Shown in pieces: positions 49,168-58,096 of a stretch of 64,000 bases of DNA. Origin of the DNA: RGIG1995 sp045658315 (lineage in GTDB: Bacteria; Bacillota; Clostridia; Oscillospirales; CAG-272); NCBI GenBank assembly GCA_045658315.1, contig JAZOUV010000040.1, forward strand, positions 28,438 through 92,437, in the 5' to 3' direction. The translations under genes were made by a program, and so were the position numbers. The notes under the pieces were generated by a model. That model made no database searches, was not told the DNA's origin, and saw only the letters and a list, made by a program, of their open reading frames with translations. Each line of letters starts with the position of its first letter. Position 1 is the first letter of the stretch.

Positions 49168-50493
49168 TCATTCTCTTACAAATCTCGAAATAAAGAAACC
49201 GTCGGTCTTGTGTATATCGGGATAGAGAGTTAGCATACCATTTTCTGATTTAATACCGTTTCCAATGTCAAAATCATAAGTTTTGTATTCTTTATGCTCG
49301 GCAAGGAATCTTTCTACAACGTTTTCGTTTTCACGTCTATTCAAGGTACAGGTAGAATACACAAGAACGCCACCTTTTTTTACGTAGTTCGATGATGCAT
49401 TAAGAATTTTATATTGAATATCGGGCAATCTTTCAATAGCAGCTTTTTCTTTATATCTCAAATCGGGTTTTTTCGCTATAACCCCAAGTCCCGAGCATGG
49501 AGCATCAACAAGCACCCTATCGGCTGTCTCCTTTAATTCTTCAATAAAAGTACTTCCGTCGTGCTCTTTCGTCTCAATAATATCTATACCGAGCTTTCTT
49601 GCACCCTTCCCGACAAGTGAAAGCTTGTTTCCATGTAGGTCAAAGGAGTATACTTTCCCTTTATTTTGCATATTCAAAGCAACTGAAAAGCTTTTACCGC
49701 CGGGACATGAGCAAGTATCGATTACGGTCTCTCCCTTCTTTGCCCCCAAGACTTCCGCACAAAGTTGAGAAGCTTCGTCCTGAACAAACACTCGTCCGTC
49801 TTGTAATATATCCAACGCCGATATCGGACAAGCTTGTAATAATCTAACCGCATCTTTGGCATAAAAACCGTTATCTGCCTTTATTTCCTTTTTGGAAAGA
49901 TAGGCAATAACAGCGTTTTTGTCTGTCTTCAACGTATTCACCCTCAAAGTTATATCGGGAGATATATTTAAAGCGGAAAGCATTGCCTCACACTTTTCAA
50001 AGCCGTAATCACCAAGCCACATATCGCACAGCCACTCGGGATATGAATACATTACCGATAAGTATTTTGTAGGTTCTTTTCTTTTATCGGGATATATAAT
50101 CCCCTCTTTTTTTCTGATAGTTTCCCGAAGAAGAGCGTTTACAAAGCCCGAAGCACTTCTCTTTCCCTTTTTCTTGCAAAGCTCAACGCACTCGTTACAC
50201 GCGGCATGGTCGGGCACACTTCCCATATACATTACCTGATAAACACCCATTCTTAAAATCACGAGTATCTCTTTGTCTATCTTGACAATATCCCTGCCCG
50301 AAAACAGTCCAATTATGTAATCGAGGGTTATCTTCCTCTCGATGATTCCATACACCAATGCTGTATAAAAAGCACGGTCAACACCCGTTATTCCGTGCTT
50401 TTCAATTGCAGAATCTATCTCAATGTTTGGATAGCTTTGTCTTATCTCACATTTCAAAAGCGATTCATAGGCAATATTTCTTACGTCTGACAT
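49168..50493 (-). CDS. rsmB: 16S rRNA m5C967 methyltransferase
   Basis: Makes 5-methylcytosine in 16S rRNA. The 441-residue protein has an N-terminal NusB-like domain (about 1-125) and a C-terminal methyltransferase domain with the SAM site DTCSCPGGKSF, VLVDAPCSGLGVIAKKPDLR holding the catalytic cysteine (PCSG), and YSTCTLNRRENE with the second (TCT). Length is normal. It starts at the base after the peptidase stop and ends the yicC-to-rsmB operon in the window; rlmN and the prpC-prkC genes often found next are absent. Confidence 0.96.
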   Translation of the reverse strand: MSDVRNIAYESLLKCEIRQSYPNIEIDSAIEKHGITGVDRAFYTALVYGIIERKITLDYIIGLFSGRDIVKIDKEILVILRMGVYQVMYMGSVPDHAACNECVELCKKKGKRSASGFVNALLRETIRKKEGIIYPDKRKEPTKYLSVMYSYPEWLCDMWLGDYGFEKCEAMLSALNISPDITLRVNTLKTDKNAVIAYLSKKEIKADNGFYAKDAVRLLQACPISALDILQDGRVFVQDEASQLCAEVLGAKKGETVIDTCSCPGGKSFSVALNMQNKGKVYSFDLHGNKLSLVGKGARKLGIDIIETKEHDGSTFIEELKETADRVLVDAPCSGLGVIAKKPDLRYKEKAAIERLPDIQYKILNASSNYVKKGGVLVYSTCTLNRRENENVVERFLAEHKEYKTYDFDIGNGIKSENGMLTLYPDIHKTDGFFISRFVRE

Positions 50494-51183
50494 TTATCTT
50501 CTGTTTCTCCTGCCGTTTACAATAACTATTAATCTCAAAAGCTGAGCCAATGCTGTTGCAAGTGCCGCAACGTAAGTCATCGCCGCCGCAGATAATACCT
50601 TTTTTGAGCCTTTTATTTCTTCACTACCCAAAATTCCTGTATTTTCTAAAGCCGCAAGTGCACGGTTGCTCGCATTAAATTCAACAGGTAAAGTTACAAG
50701 CTGAAATACCGCTAAAGTCGCATAAAAAATGCAACCTATATATGCCAACTGATAAAATGAAAACAAAATTCCTATAAGCACCAACGGAATGGCAAGTTTT
50801 GAGCCAATATTAGTAATTGGGATAATAGCCCCACGAAGCTTCATCGGTGAATAACCAACCGCGTGTTGTACAGCGTGTCCCGATTCGTGTGCCGCAACGC
50901 CTATTGCCGCTACCGAAGGATTATCGTAAACGCTGTCCGAAAGATTCACCGTATTGTTACGCGGGTCAAAATGGTCGGTAAGATTCCCTGCAACGCGATT
51001 TATCTTTACGTTATACAAACCGTTTGCATCTAAAATTCGTCTTGCCGCTTCTGCCCCGGTCATTCTTCTTGCAGATATAACCTGACTGTATTTTTTAAAC
51101 GTAGTTTGCACTTTAGTCTGTGCCCACAGTGCAAGTAACAGTGCCGGTACAACAAATATCAAATATGTGTAATCAAAATACAT
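50494..51183 (-). CDS. Zinc metallopeptidase, YugP/DUF2248 family
   Basis: Membrane metallopeptidase of 229 residues. One N-terminal helix (about 5-22), the zinc motif HESGH (in GVAAHESGHAVQHA) around residue 98, and two or three further helices after residue 120, followed by FNASNRAL and a last helix. The conserved RRMTGAEAARRIL and GNLTDHFDPRNNTVNLS segments are typical. The substrate is unknown. Between fmt and rsmB is the usual place of this gene in many Clostridia. Confidence 0.9.
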   Translation of the reverse strand: MYFDYTYLIFVVPALLLALWAQTKVQTTFKKYSQVISARRMTGAEAARRILDANGLYNVKINRVAGNLTDHFDPRNNTVNLSDSVYDNPSVAAIGVAAHESGHAVQHAVGYSPMKLRGAIIPITNIGSKLAIPLVLIGILFSFYQLAYIGCIFYATLAVFQLVTLPVEFNASNRALAALENTGILGSEEIKGSKKVLSAAAMTYVAALATALAQLLRLIVIVNGRRNRR

Positions 51184-51210
51184 ATATAATCCACCTTTTC
51201 ACAAAATATG

Positions 51211-52149
51211 TTACTTTTCAAGTGTAAAAACATCACCAACGACAACTTTTCTGCCGTTAATAAAATCACACGCTTTCATTCTGCCCTTTCCTTCGGGCAA
51301 TACTCCATCTATACCGATTACACCGTCCCCGGTCGAAATGAATATATTGCCTTTTTCAAGGGATATCACTGTTCCCGCAACCTTGTCGCTCTTTTTTTCC
51401 GTCAAAAACGATGAAACAAATTTTATCATTCTGCCGTTCAAAAATGCAAATGACAAGGGAAACGGAGACGTACCCCTTATCTGATTGTGAATAGCCTCCG
51501 CACTCTTGGTAAAATCAACCAAGCAATCCTCTTTTTCTATTTTATTTGCATAGGTAGAAAGACTGTCATCTTGCTTATATCTCTTAACTTTTCCGCTTTC
51601 AATAACCTTTATTGTTGAAAGTAAAGCGTATGCACCGAGGTCTGCCAATTTGTCGTGCATCGTTTCAAAATTATCTTCGTCGCGTATAGCAATCTCATAC
51701 ATTTCTATCATATCGCCCGTATCAAGTCCCTCTTCCATATACATTGTTGTAATACCCGTAGTCTTTTCACCGTCAATGATAGCTCTTTGTATGGGTGCGG
51801 CACCTCTGTATTTGGGCAGGAGCGAACCGTGTACGTTTATACAACCGTATTTGGGATAGTCAAGCACGTTCTTCGGCAATATTTTGCCAAAAGCAACAAC
51901 TACTATAAGCTCCGGTGCAAGTTCATTCAATAATTCTGCAAATGCTTCGTCTTTCAAAGTTGCAGGTTGGTATACCGGAATACCGTGCTCCAATGCAATC
52001 TCCTTTACAGGTGGTGGCATAAGAGTATATCCTCTTCCTTTAGGTTTATCGGGCTGTGTTATAACACCCACAATTTCGTTATCCGTAGTCAAAAGAGATT
52101 CAAAACACACCTTTGCAAAATCCGGTGTTCCCATAAATAATATTCTCAT
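51211..52149 (-). CDS. fmt: Methionyl-tRNA formyltransferase
   Basis: Formylates initiator methionyl-tRNA with 10-formyl-tetrahydrofolate. The 312-residue protein starts MRILFMGTPDFAK, has the INVHGSLLPKYRGAAPIQRAI catalytic region (Asn, His), then GITTMYMEEGLDTGDM with the Asp, and a C-terminal beta-barrel after NQIRGTSPFPLSFAF. It sits 11 bases after def, which removes the formyl group later; the two are co-transcribed. Confidence 0.97.
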   Translation of the reverse strand: MRILFMGTPDFAKVCFESLLTTDNEIVGVITQPDKPKGRGYTLMPPPVKEIALEHGIPVYQPATLKDEAFAELLNELAPELIVVVAFGKILPKNVLDYPKYGCINVHGSLLPKYRGAAPIQRAIIDGEKTTGITTMYMEEGLDTGDMIEMYEIAIRDEDNFETMHDKLADLGAYALLSTIKVIESGKVKRYKQDDSLSTYANKIEKEDCLVDFTKSAEAIHNQIRGTSPFPLSFAFLNGRMIKFVSSFLTEKKSDKVAGTVISLEKGNIFISTGDGVIGIDGVLPEGKGRMKACDFINGRKVVVGDVFTLEK

Positions 52150-52160
52150 AAAATTAATTC

Positions 52161-52643
52161 TTATTCCTCTTCGTAAAGTTCGTCAAGCTCGTCCTGCGTC
52201 AGCATCTTTGCGTGGTCAATATAAAGAACACCGTCAAGGTGGTCAAGCTCGTGGCAAAAAGCACGTGCCGCAAGCTCACTGCCCGTTACCTCAAACCATT
52301 TTCCGTTCCTGTCCATAGCTCTGACTGTAACCGTCATAGGTCTTGTTGTTATACCGTATTTGCCCGGAACGGACAGACAGCCTTCGAGGTCCTGCTGTTC
52401 CCCCTCGGTAGCAATAATTTCGGGATTTATCATTTCGATAAGCTCACCGGGCTCAACCTCAACAAGTACAATACGGCGGAGAACGCCTACCTGAACGGCG
52501 GCAAGTCCGCAACCGTTTGCTGCATGAAGAGTATCCTTCATATCGTCAAGCAACTGAATTATTCTCGGTGTTATTTCTTCAACCGGACGGCTCTTTTTTC
52601 TGAGAATATCGTCGCCCTCTTTAACAATATTTAACTTAGCCAT
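52161..52643 (-). CDS. def: Peptide deformylase
   Basis: Metalloenzyme that removes the N-formyl group from new proteins. The 160-residue protein has the three motifs: NGCGLAAVQVG (GxGxAAxQ), EGCLSVPG with the metal cysteine, and CHELDHLDG (HExxH). Length and spacing are those of the Gram-positive-like short form. It is followed by fmt in the same operon. Confidence 0.97.
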   Translation of the reverse strand: MAKLNIVKEGDDILRKKSRPVEEITPRIIQLLDDMKDTLHAANGCGLAAVQVGVLRRIVLVEVEPGELIEMINPEIIATEGEQQDLEGCLSVPGKYGITTRPMTVTVRAMDRNGKWFEVTGSELAARAFCHELDHLDGVLYIDHAKMLTQDELDELYEEE

Positions 52644-52667
52644 TGTGTAAAACTCCTGTTTTATTAT

Positions 52668-55178
52668 CTATATATTATTGGGGTTCATATCCATAGTAAT
52701 CTGTATTTTGTTCCCGAAATTCTTTTCGCATAGTGCATATATCTTAGCAAAAAATGAACGTGTTATATTATTATTCTTACACTTTACCACAAACTGCATA
52801 CGGTACTTCTCGTTCACTTTGTAAACAGATGCCTCAAGAGGCCCGTAAACGTTCAAAGCAAGAGCGTTTTTGTCATATTCTTCTGCCCTTTCTTTTATCG
52901 TGGTGTTAAGAAAAACGCACGATTTAAGCAGTTCGTTTTCCGAAAACGCCGTAAGTGTCATTAAAAGTATATCGCAGTAGGGCGGAAAAACGTATGACTT
53001 GCGAAGAAGTATTTCATTTTTGTAAAATTCAGGATAGTCTTGTTTTGATGCGTATGACAGTATCTGATGCTCGGGATTATAGGTTTGAATAACGGCACAT
53101 CCTTTTTTATCACTCCGCCCTGCTCTGCCCGTAACCTGAGTTATAAGGTCAAACGTTCTCTCATTTGCTCTGTAGTCGTCAAGATAGAGTGACGCATCGG
53201 CAAGAATAACACCGACACAGGTAACGTTTGGAAAATCGTGTCCCTTGGTAACCATCTGTGTGCCGATAAGTATATCAGCCTCTCCGTTTCTGAAACGGTC
53301 AAGCATAGTGTCAAAAGCAAATTTTGTAGATGTAGTATCTGCATCCATTCGCATTACTTTTTTATCAGGGAAAAGAAGTTTAAGCTCCTCTTCGACCTTT
53401 TGCGTACCGAAACCGAGATGCTGAATGTGAACGCTTCCGCATTCGGGACAAGCCTCTGGCACTTTTTTCCTTGAACCGCAATAATGACAAGTCAACCAGC
53501 CGTTTTTTACCCTTGCTTTCATAGCATCCTCCCCCTCGTCAGCAAACACTCTGCCGGGAGAATGGAAGGTCATAGAGACACTGCAATGGTCGCAGATTAT
53601 TGCCTTTCCGCACATAGCACAGGAGACAAAATTGTTGTAGCCCCTTCTGTTTATAAAAAGTATTACCTGCTCATTTCTGCCGAGCGACTCTTTCATTGAA
53701 CGGTAAAGAGTCTCGCCTATAACCGACAGTCCCGAAACCTTGGCAAGATCAAGACGCAAGTCCGATATTTTAGTGGACGGCAAGACCGCATTTCCGTATC
53801 TTTCTTTAAGTTCAACTAAACTATAGATACCTAATTGAGCCTTGTGATAGCTTTCGAGCGAGGGGGTTGCCGATGCAAGTAACATCAACGCATTATTATA
53901 GCCTGCCCTAAAACGTGCAACATCCCTTGCGTGATATCTTGGGGACATATCGGATTTATATGTGTGCTCCTGCTCCTCGTCGATAACAATAAGACCCAAA
54001 CGTTCAAAGGGGGCAAATATTGCCGACCTTGTACCTATACATACGTCAACGTCTCCGTTTTTTATTCTTCTCCAGGCATCAAATCTTTCGCCGTTGGAAA
54101 GAGAGGAATGTATTACCGCTATTCTGTCACCGTAAAAACTTTTAAAGAGTCCTACAGTCTGGGGCGTAAGTGATATTTCGGGAACAAGCACAATAGCCTG
54201 CCTGCCCGACTCTATGACCTCGTCGATAACAGACTTTATGACCCTTGTTTTTCCGCTTCCCGTTATACCGTGAAGAAGAACAGCTTTTGGCTCACCCGTT
54301 TTGTAGAGAGCAGAAATTTTGTTATATGCTTTCTGCTGATGAGGAGTAAGAAGATTATCTTTTGGGGAAAATGTTTTTTCTCCGTATGGGTTACGATATA
54401 TCTCAATCTCTTCTATTTGAATGAGCCCCTTTTCAGCCAAAGACTTGAACTGAGCACTGACGGCTCCGGTCAATCCTTTTAGCTCAGTTGCGGAAAGCTT
54501 GCCGCCGTTATCATTCAAAGCAGCTACAATAGATTTAAGCTTGTCTCCGCGGAGCTTGTAAACACCTCTGCCGGCAAGGCACTCTTCGGCATCCTCACGA
54601 GAAATTGTCAATATTATATATTTTTCTGTTTTTTTACCTGCTTCACGAAAAATAATATTTTTTGTTACAAAGCCTCTTGCCGCAAGGTCCCGCAATGCCC
54701 TTTCGGTCTGTTCTCCGAATTTAGCTTTAAGGGTGTCAAATTTTGACGAAGGGTTTTCCTTTAGATAAATACATATATTTCTTGCATTTTCACTAAATGA
54801 ATCAATATCAACACCTTCAGCCAAGCTGTAGACTGTATACATTTTTCCGAAAGCAGATATGGGCACTGTGCTTTTTACAGCATCACCTATGGTACAGAAG
54901 GTTCTGTCTTTTAAAAAGCTGCAAAGCTTAAGCAATTCATCGTTCAGAAAAACATCGGGAACAATATCAATAACCGATTTAACTCCGTTAAACTCCGTTT
55001 TATCGGCAATTCCAAAAACTACAGCGTAAGAGCTTTTGTTTCCTTTTCCAAAAGGAACGCTTACAACAGAACCGATAGCAATTTTGTCATGAAGCCTTTG
55101 CGGAATCAAATAATCAAATAATCCGTCAATAAAGTAAGGTGCATCCAAAATATGCACCCGTGCAAACAGGTCCTTCAT
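52668..55178 (-). CDS. priA: Primosomal protein N', replication restart helicase
   Basis: Reloads the replisome at stalled forks. The 836-residue protein has the N-terminal 3'-end-binding domain, a winged helix, the Walker A GITGSGKTRV near residue 305, the DEEQEHTYKSD box, and a zinc region of CAMCGKAIICDHCS then CHYCG..KKVPEACPECGS, then ATQMVTKGHDFPNV-type motif V. The two halves of the zinc region are separated by about 25 extra residues (FADEGEDAMKARVK), longer than usual. It follows rpoZ; coaBC, usually between them in Firmicutes, is absent. Confidence 0.96.
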   Translation of the reverse strand: MKDLFARVHILDAPYFIDGLFDYLIPQRLHDKIAIGSVVSVPFGKGNKSSYAVVFGIADKTEFNGVKSVIDIVPDVFLNDELLKLCSFLKDRTFCTIGDAVKSTVPISAFGKMYTVYSLAEGVDIDSFSENARNICIYLKENPSSKFDTLKAKFGEQTERALRDLAARGFVTKNIIFREAGKKTEKYIILTISREDAEECLAGRGVYKLRGDKLKSIVAALNDNGGKLSATELKGLTGAVSAQFKSLAEKGLIQIEEIEIYRNPYGEKTFSPKDNLLTPHQQKAYNKISALYKTGEPKAVLLHGITGSGKTRVIKSVIDEVIESGRQAIVLVPEISLTPQTVGLFKSFYGDRIAVIHSSLSNGERFDAWRRIKNGDVDVCIGTRSAIFAPFERLGLIVIDEEQEHTYKSDMSPRYHARDVARFRAGYNNALMLLASATPSLESYHKAQLGIYSLVELKERYGNAVLPSTKISDLRLDLAKVSGLSVIGETLYRSMKESLGRNEQVILFINRRGYNNFVSCAMCGKAIICDHCSVSMTFHSPGRVFADEGEDAMKARVKNGWLTCHYCGSRKKVPEACPECGSVHIQHLGFGTQKVEEELKLLFPDKKVMRMDADTTSTKFAFDTMLDRFRNGEADILIGTQMVTKGHDFPNVTCVGVILADASLYLDDYRANERTFDLITQVTGRAGRSDKKGCAVIQTYNPEHQILSYASKQDYPEFYKNEILLRKSYVFPPYCDILLMTLTAFSENELLKSCVFLNTTIKERAEEYDKNALALNVYGPLEASVYKVNEKYRMQFVVKCKNNNITRSFFAKIYALCEKNFGNKIQITMDMNPNNI

Positions 55179-55220
55179 TCAGACACACCTCCGTTTACTT
55201 TTGACTATAAAAGCACTTTA

Positions 55221-55523
55221 TCAGTCAATATTCTTTCCCAATGATTCTTCAACAATTTCATATTCCTTGGTATGCAAGCGGTTAATTGCTGTTCTGACAG
55301 CCTTCTCGTCACGGTATTCACGGCTGATAAGGGCGGCAATGCTCTTATCGGTCTCCTTGTTTGCAACAAGCTTTTCAGCATGTTCACGCTGAGCAACATA
55401 TTCGTTAGTAACTATTCTCGCACATTTAGCGGTAGCGATAACAAGCTCATAACGGTTGTACTTACCCTTTTCCTGCAATTCTTCAAGCGTGGGCGAAATC
55501 ATACTTGTGTATTTCTCATTCAT
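55221..55523 (-). CDS. rpoZ: RNA polymerase omega subunit
   Basis: Small subunit that helps beta' fold and assemble. The 100-residue protein has the family helix with ELQEKGKYNRYELVIATAKCARIV and a long Lys/Glu-rich C-terminal helix (AVRTAINRLHTKEYEIVEE). It overlaps the gmk 3' end by eight bases, the gmk-rpoZ order being typical. Confidence 0.93.
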   Translation of the reverse strand: MNEKYTSMISPTLEELQEKGKYNRYELVIATAKCARIVTNEYVAQREHAEKLVANKETDKSIAALISREYRDEKAVRTAINRLHTKEYEIVEESLGKNID

Positions 55524-56124
55524 AAAACTTTTCCTTCACTTCCAAACGCCTCGACGTGCGTTTTATTTCAGATTTTGTAATGTTTAATATATCTAAAGCG
55601 GCATTATATGCCCCTTCATTCTGATTAATAACGACGTAATCATACCTGTCAAAACAAGCAATCTCATTTTTTGACTGTTCAAGCCTTGCCTTAATAACTT
55701 CGTCGGGTTCAGTACCTCTGCCACGGAGTCTGGCTTCAAGTGTTTTGAAATCGGGCGGAAGCAAGAGTATCAAAACCGCATCGGGGAATTTTTTCTTGAC
55801 ATTCATAGCACCCTCGACCTCAATTTCAAGAATCACGTTCTTTTCTTCGAGCATCTTACTTACTTTGTCATTCAAAGTCCCATAATAGTTTCCGCAATAT
55901 TCCGTGTACTCAATAAGAGTATCGTTCTTTATATTTTCTTCAAATTCCTCTCGGGTTATATAGAAATAATTTACTCCGTCAACCTCTCCGGGTCTCGGCT
56001 TTCTCGTCGTTGCCGAAACGGAAAGTGCAAATTCGTCCGACAGTGCCAACAGTTCACGCATAACCGTTCCCTTACCGCTTCCCGCAGGACCGGAAACAAC
56101 TATAAGCAAATTCTTATTTTCCAT
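55516..56124 (-). CDS. gmk: Guanylate kinase
   Basis: Phosphorylates GMP to GDP, and supplies (p)ppGpp and GTP pools. The 202-residue protein has the P-loop VVSGPAGSGKGTVMREL, SATTRKPRPGEVDGVNYFYITREEFEE for GMP, EYTEYCGNYYGT and RLRGRGTEPDEVIKARL in the lid. Standard length. It is followed by rpoZ with an 8-base overlap and lies 24 bases after remA. Confidence 0.97.
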   Translation of the reverse strand: MENKNLLIVVSGPAGSGKGTVMRELLALSDEFALSVSATTRKPRPGEVDGVNYFYITREEFEENIKNDTLIEYTEYCGNYYGTLNDKVSKMLEEKNVILEIEVEGAMNVKKKFPDAVLILLLPPDFKTLEARLRGRGTEPDEVIKARLEQSKNEIACFDRYDYVVINQNEGAYNAALDILNITKSEIKRTSRRLEVKEKFYE

Positions 56125-56148
56125 GCTGTATCCCCTTTAATATTATCC

Positions 56149-56418
56149 TCATAGAACATCGTCATCGGATGAATTATTATCCGTGCCCCCGTTAAGTCTG
56201 TCTGTAATTCTTTCAGTGGGGAGAGCAGACAAAATGACGTGCTCGCTGTCAGTAACTATAACCGATTTTGTTTTATGTCCGCAGGAAACATCAATAACTC
56301 TGCCCTCTTCTTTGGCATCCTGAACCAAACGTTTTATGGGCGAGGAGTCGGGGCTGGCAATAGCAACAATTCTGTTTGAAGCAACCATATTCCCAAAACC
56401 TATATTAATAAATAACAT
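56149..56418 (-). CDS. remA: RemA family protein (DUF370)
   Basis: An 89-residue protein. In B. subtilis, RemA is a DNA-binding activator of extracellular-matrix and osmoprotection genes. It shows LFINIGFGNMVASNRIVAIASPDSSPIKRL, then EGRVIDVSCGHKTKSVIVTDSEHVILSAL, with a Asp/Asn-rich tail. Position between yicC and gmk is the same as in Bacillus. Targets in this organism are unknown. Confidence 0.93.
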   Translation of the reverse strand: MLFINIGFGNMVASNRIVAIASPDSSPIKRLVQDAKEEGRVIDVSCGHKTKSVIVTDSEHVILSALPTERITDRLNGGTDNNSSDDDVL

Positions 56419-56426
56419 AGTTTACC

Positions 56427-57314
56427 TCATTCAAGATTCTGAATCTGTTCTCTTATTTTTTCGAGTTCACTCTTCATATTGACCACCAAATGTGCCATAT
56501 CGGCATCATTTGCCTTGGAACCTGTAGTGTTGACCTCTCTGTTCATTTCCTGAAGCAGATAGTCCATATTTTTACCCACAGCTCCGCCTTCGGCAAGAAT
56601 TTTGTCGAACTCGTCAAAGTGACTGCGAAGTCTTACGACCTCTTCATCTACCGCAACCTTGTCGGCAAATATAGCACACTCTGTAAGAATTCTCGCAGGG
56701 TCAGCTTCAATATTATGCTTTTCAAGAACCTGCTTTAAACGGTTTTCAAGCTTTTCGCCGTAACTTGCAATACATTCGGCAGACATTTTCTCGATTTTGT
56801 CAGCCATTTCCATAAGATTAGCTTTTTTTATCAAGAGGTCGGCTTTAAGCTTTTCGCCCTCACGCTCTCTCTGTGCAATAAACGTGTCAATAGCTTCATC
56901 GAGAACAGGCTTGATAATAAGCCAATCTTTTTCCATATCCTCTTCGGGCTTGATTACGGTAAAAATCTCTCTGTTCTGAGCAACCGCCATAACGGATATG
57001 TCATCTTTCAGATTAAATTTATCTTTAAGCTCAAAAAGAGTCTTTATGTAGCTTTCGGTATAAGCCTCATCAAGACGAAGCTCAATGCCCACCTTCTCTA
57101 CTACATCAACTCCGATATAAAGGTCAACCTTACCGCGTTTTATACCTCTATTCTGGATATATTCACGCACCCTGTCCTCAAGAAAACTGTACATTCTTGA
57201 AATTTTTATATTACAATCCAAAAACCTGGAATTTACCGATTTAATTTCAGCGGTTATTTCCTTGCCGTCAACAGATGCCGTCGCTCTGCCATAGGCGGTC
57301 ATACTTCTTATCAT
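56427..57314 (-). CDS. yicC: YicC/YloC family endoribonuclease
   Basis: A 295-residue protein starting MIRSMTAYGRA, a strongly conserved family start, with NSRFLDCNIKI, LSFE-like coiled middle, and the C-terminal LRSHFDEFDKIL and GKNMDYLLQEMNREVNTTGSKAND. The E. coli homologue is an RNase that degrades some regulatory RNAs. The start at ATG 57314 is preceded by AGGTGAGG; an upstream GTG is part of that site. First gene of the gmk-priA-fmt operon, with a perfect promoter. Confidence 0.95.
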   Translation of the reverse strand: MIRSMTAYGRATASVDGKEITAEIKSVNSRFLDCNIKISRMYSFLEDRVREYIQNRGIKRGKVDLYIGVDVVEKVGIELRLDEAYTESYIKTLFELKDKFNLKDDISVMAVAQNREIFTVIKPEEDMEKDWLIIKPVLDEAIDTFIAQREREGEKLKADLLIKKANLMEMADKIEKMSAECIASYGEKLENRLKQVLEKHNIEADPARILTECAIFADKVAVDEEVVRLRSHFDEFDKILAEGGAVGKNMDYLLQEMNREVNTTGSKANDADMAHLVVNMKSELEKIREQIQNLE

Positions 57315-57353
57315 TGAAGCCTCACCTTTCACCTATAAAAATAGTTAATATAT

Positions 57354-57382
57354 ATTATAACTTATATATAACTGTTTGTCAA
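57354..57382 (-). promoter_or_regulatory. yicC-rsmB operon promoter
   Basis: Minus strand perfect TTGACA (57377-57382), 17-base spacer, perfect TATAAT (57354-57359). It probably drives the whole nine-gene operon down to rsmB. Confidence 0.88.
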
Positions 57383-57481
57383 CAAGAAGAAAACTAAAGT
57401 TTAGCAATTATTCACACATTTTAATAACATAAACTTTAGAAAACGTCATATAATTATTCATAAAATATTTGAAAATATATG

Positions 57482-57511
57482 TTGTAAAAACCGCACATAA
57501 TATGGTATACT
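57482..57511 (+). promoter_or_regulatory. Promoter of the PhoU-like gene cluster
   Basis: TTGTAA (57482-57487), 18-base spacer ending in ATATGG, TATACT (57506-57511). Confidence 0.6.
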
Positions 57512-57556
57512 GTTCTGTGTACGGTACAACAGCGAAAGCGAGCGTACAAATACAAT

Positions 57557-58081
57557 ATGAATAAAGATTGTTTTGAAGACCTCATAAAAATGACGGAGGT
57601 CACCCAATCGGTTTGTGCATACATTTCGGGCGGTGTGTATTTTGACTGTAAATGTGAGTTAAAAGAGTCCGAAAGACTTAAAAAACACTGTATCGAAACA
57701 GCAGTTAAGCAGTTTATAACCCCTGTTGACCGCGAAGATATTGCATATCTTGCATTAAAGCTCCATAAATTCAGCGTACAGCTATGCAGGCTTGCGGAAT
57801 ACAAAAAAAATTTTTTCCCAAAAAAAGATGTAAAAAAGACTGTTGAACCGTTAGTAAATATCTGCAAGAACATCCGTGCAGCAGTCGAGAACGATTTAAG
57901 CCGTGCAGAATATTCTGAAAGCTATACACTTTTCTTTTGGGAAGAACAGTTGCCCGAAAACCGATATTCACCGCTTGGCGTTATTTCAGAGTATGTGCTG
58001 TATGAGCTTATCGGAGTGTGTTTTGACACAGCCGCCGATATATATGATTATATAATACGCACGACAATAAAAAACACATAG
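57557..58081 (+). CDS. PhoU/DUF47-like protein
   Basis: A 174-residue all-helical protein. The segment FITPVDREDIAYLALKLHKFS near residue 53 matches the TPxDREDI.. motif of DUF47/PhoU-like phosphate-transport regulators, although the family is normally about 200-210 residues and usually sits beside a PiT transporter, which is absent here. The short size and lone position leave its role open. It lies 15 bases before the DUF5685 gene and is likely co-transcribed. The ribosome site is weak. Confidence 0.7.
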   Translation: MNKDCFEDLIKMTEVTQSVCAYISGGVYFDCKCELKESERLKKHCIETAVKQFITPVDREDIAYLALKLHKFSVQLCRLAEYKKNFFPKKDVKKTVEPLVNICKNIRAAVENDLSRAEYSESYTLFFWEEQLPENRYSPLGVISEYVLYELIGVCFDTAADIYDYIIRTTIKNT

Positions 58082-58096
58082 AGATGGATTGATAAA

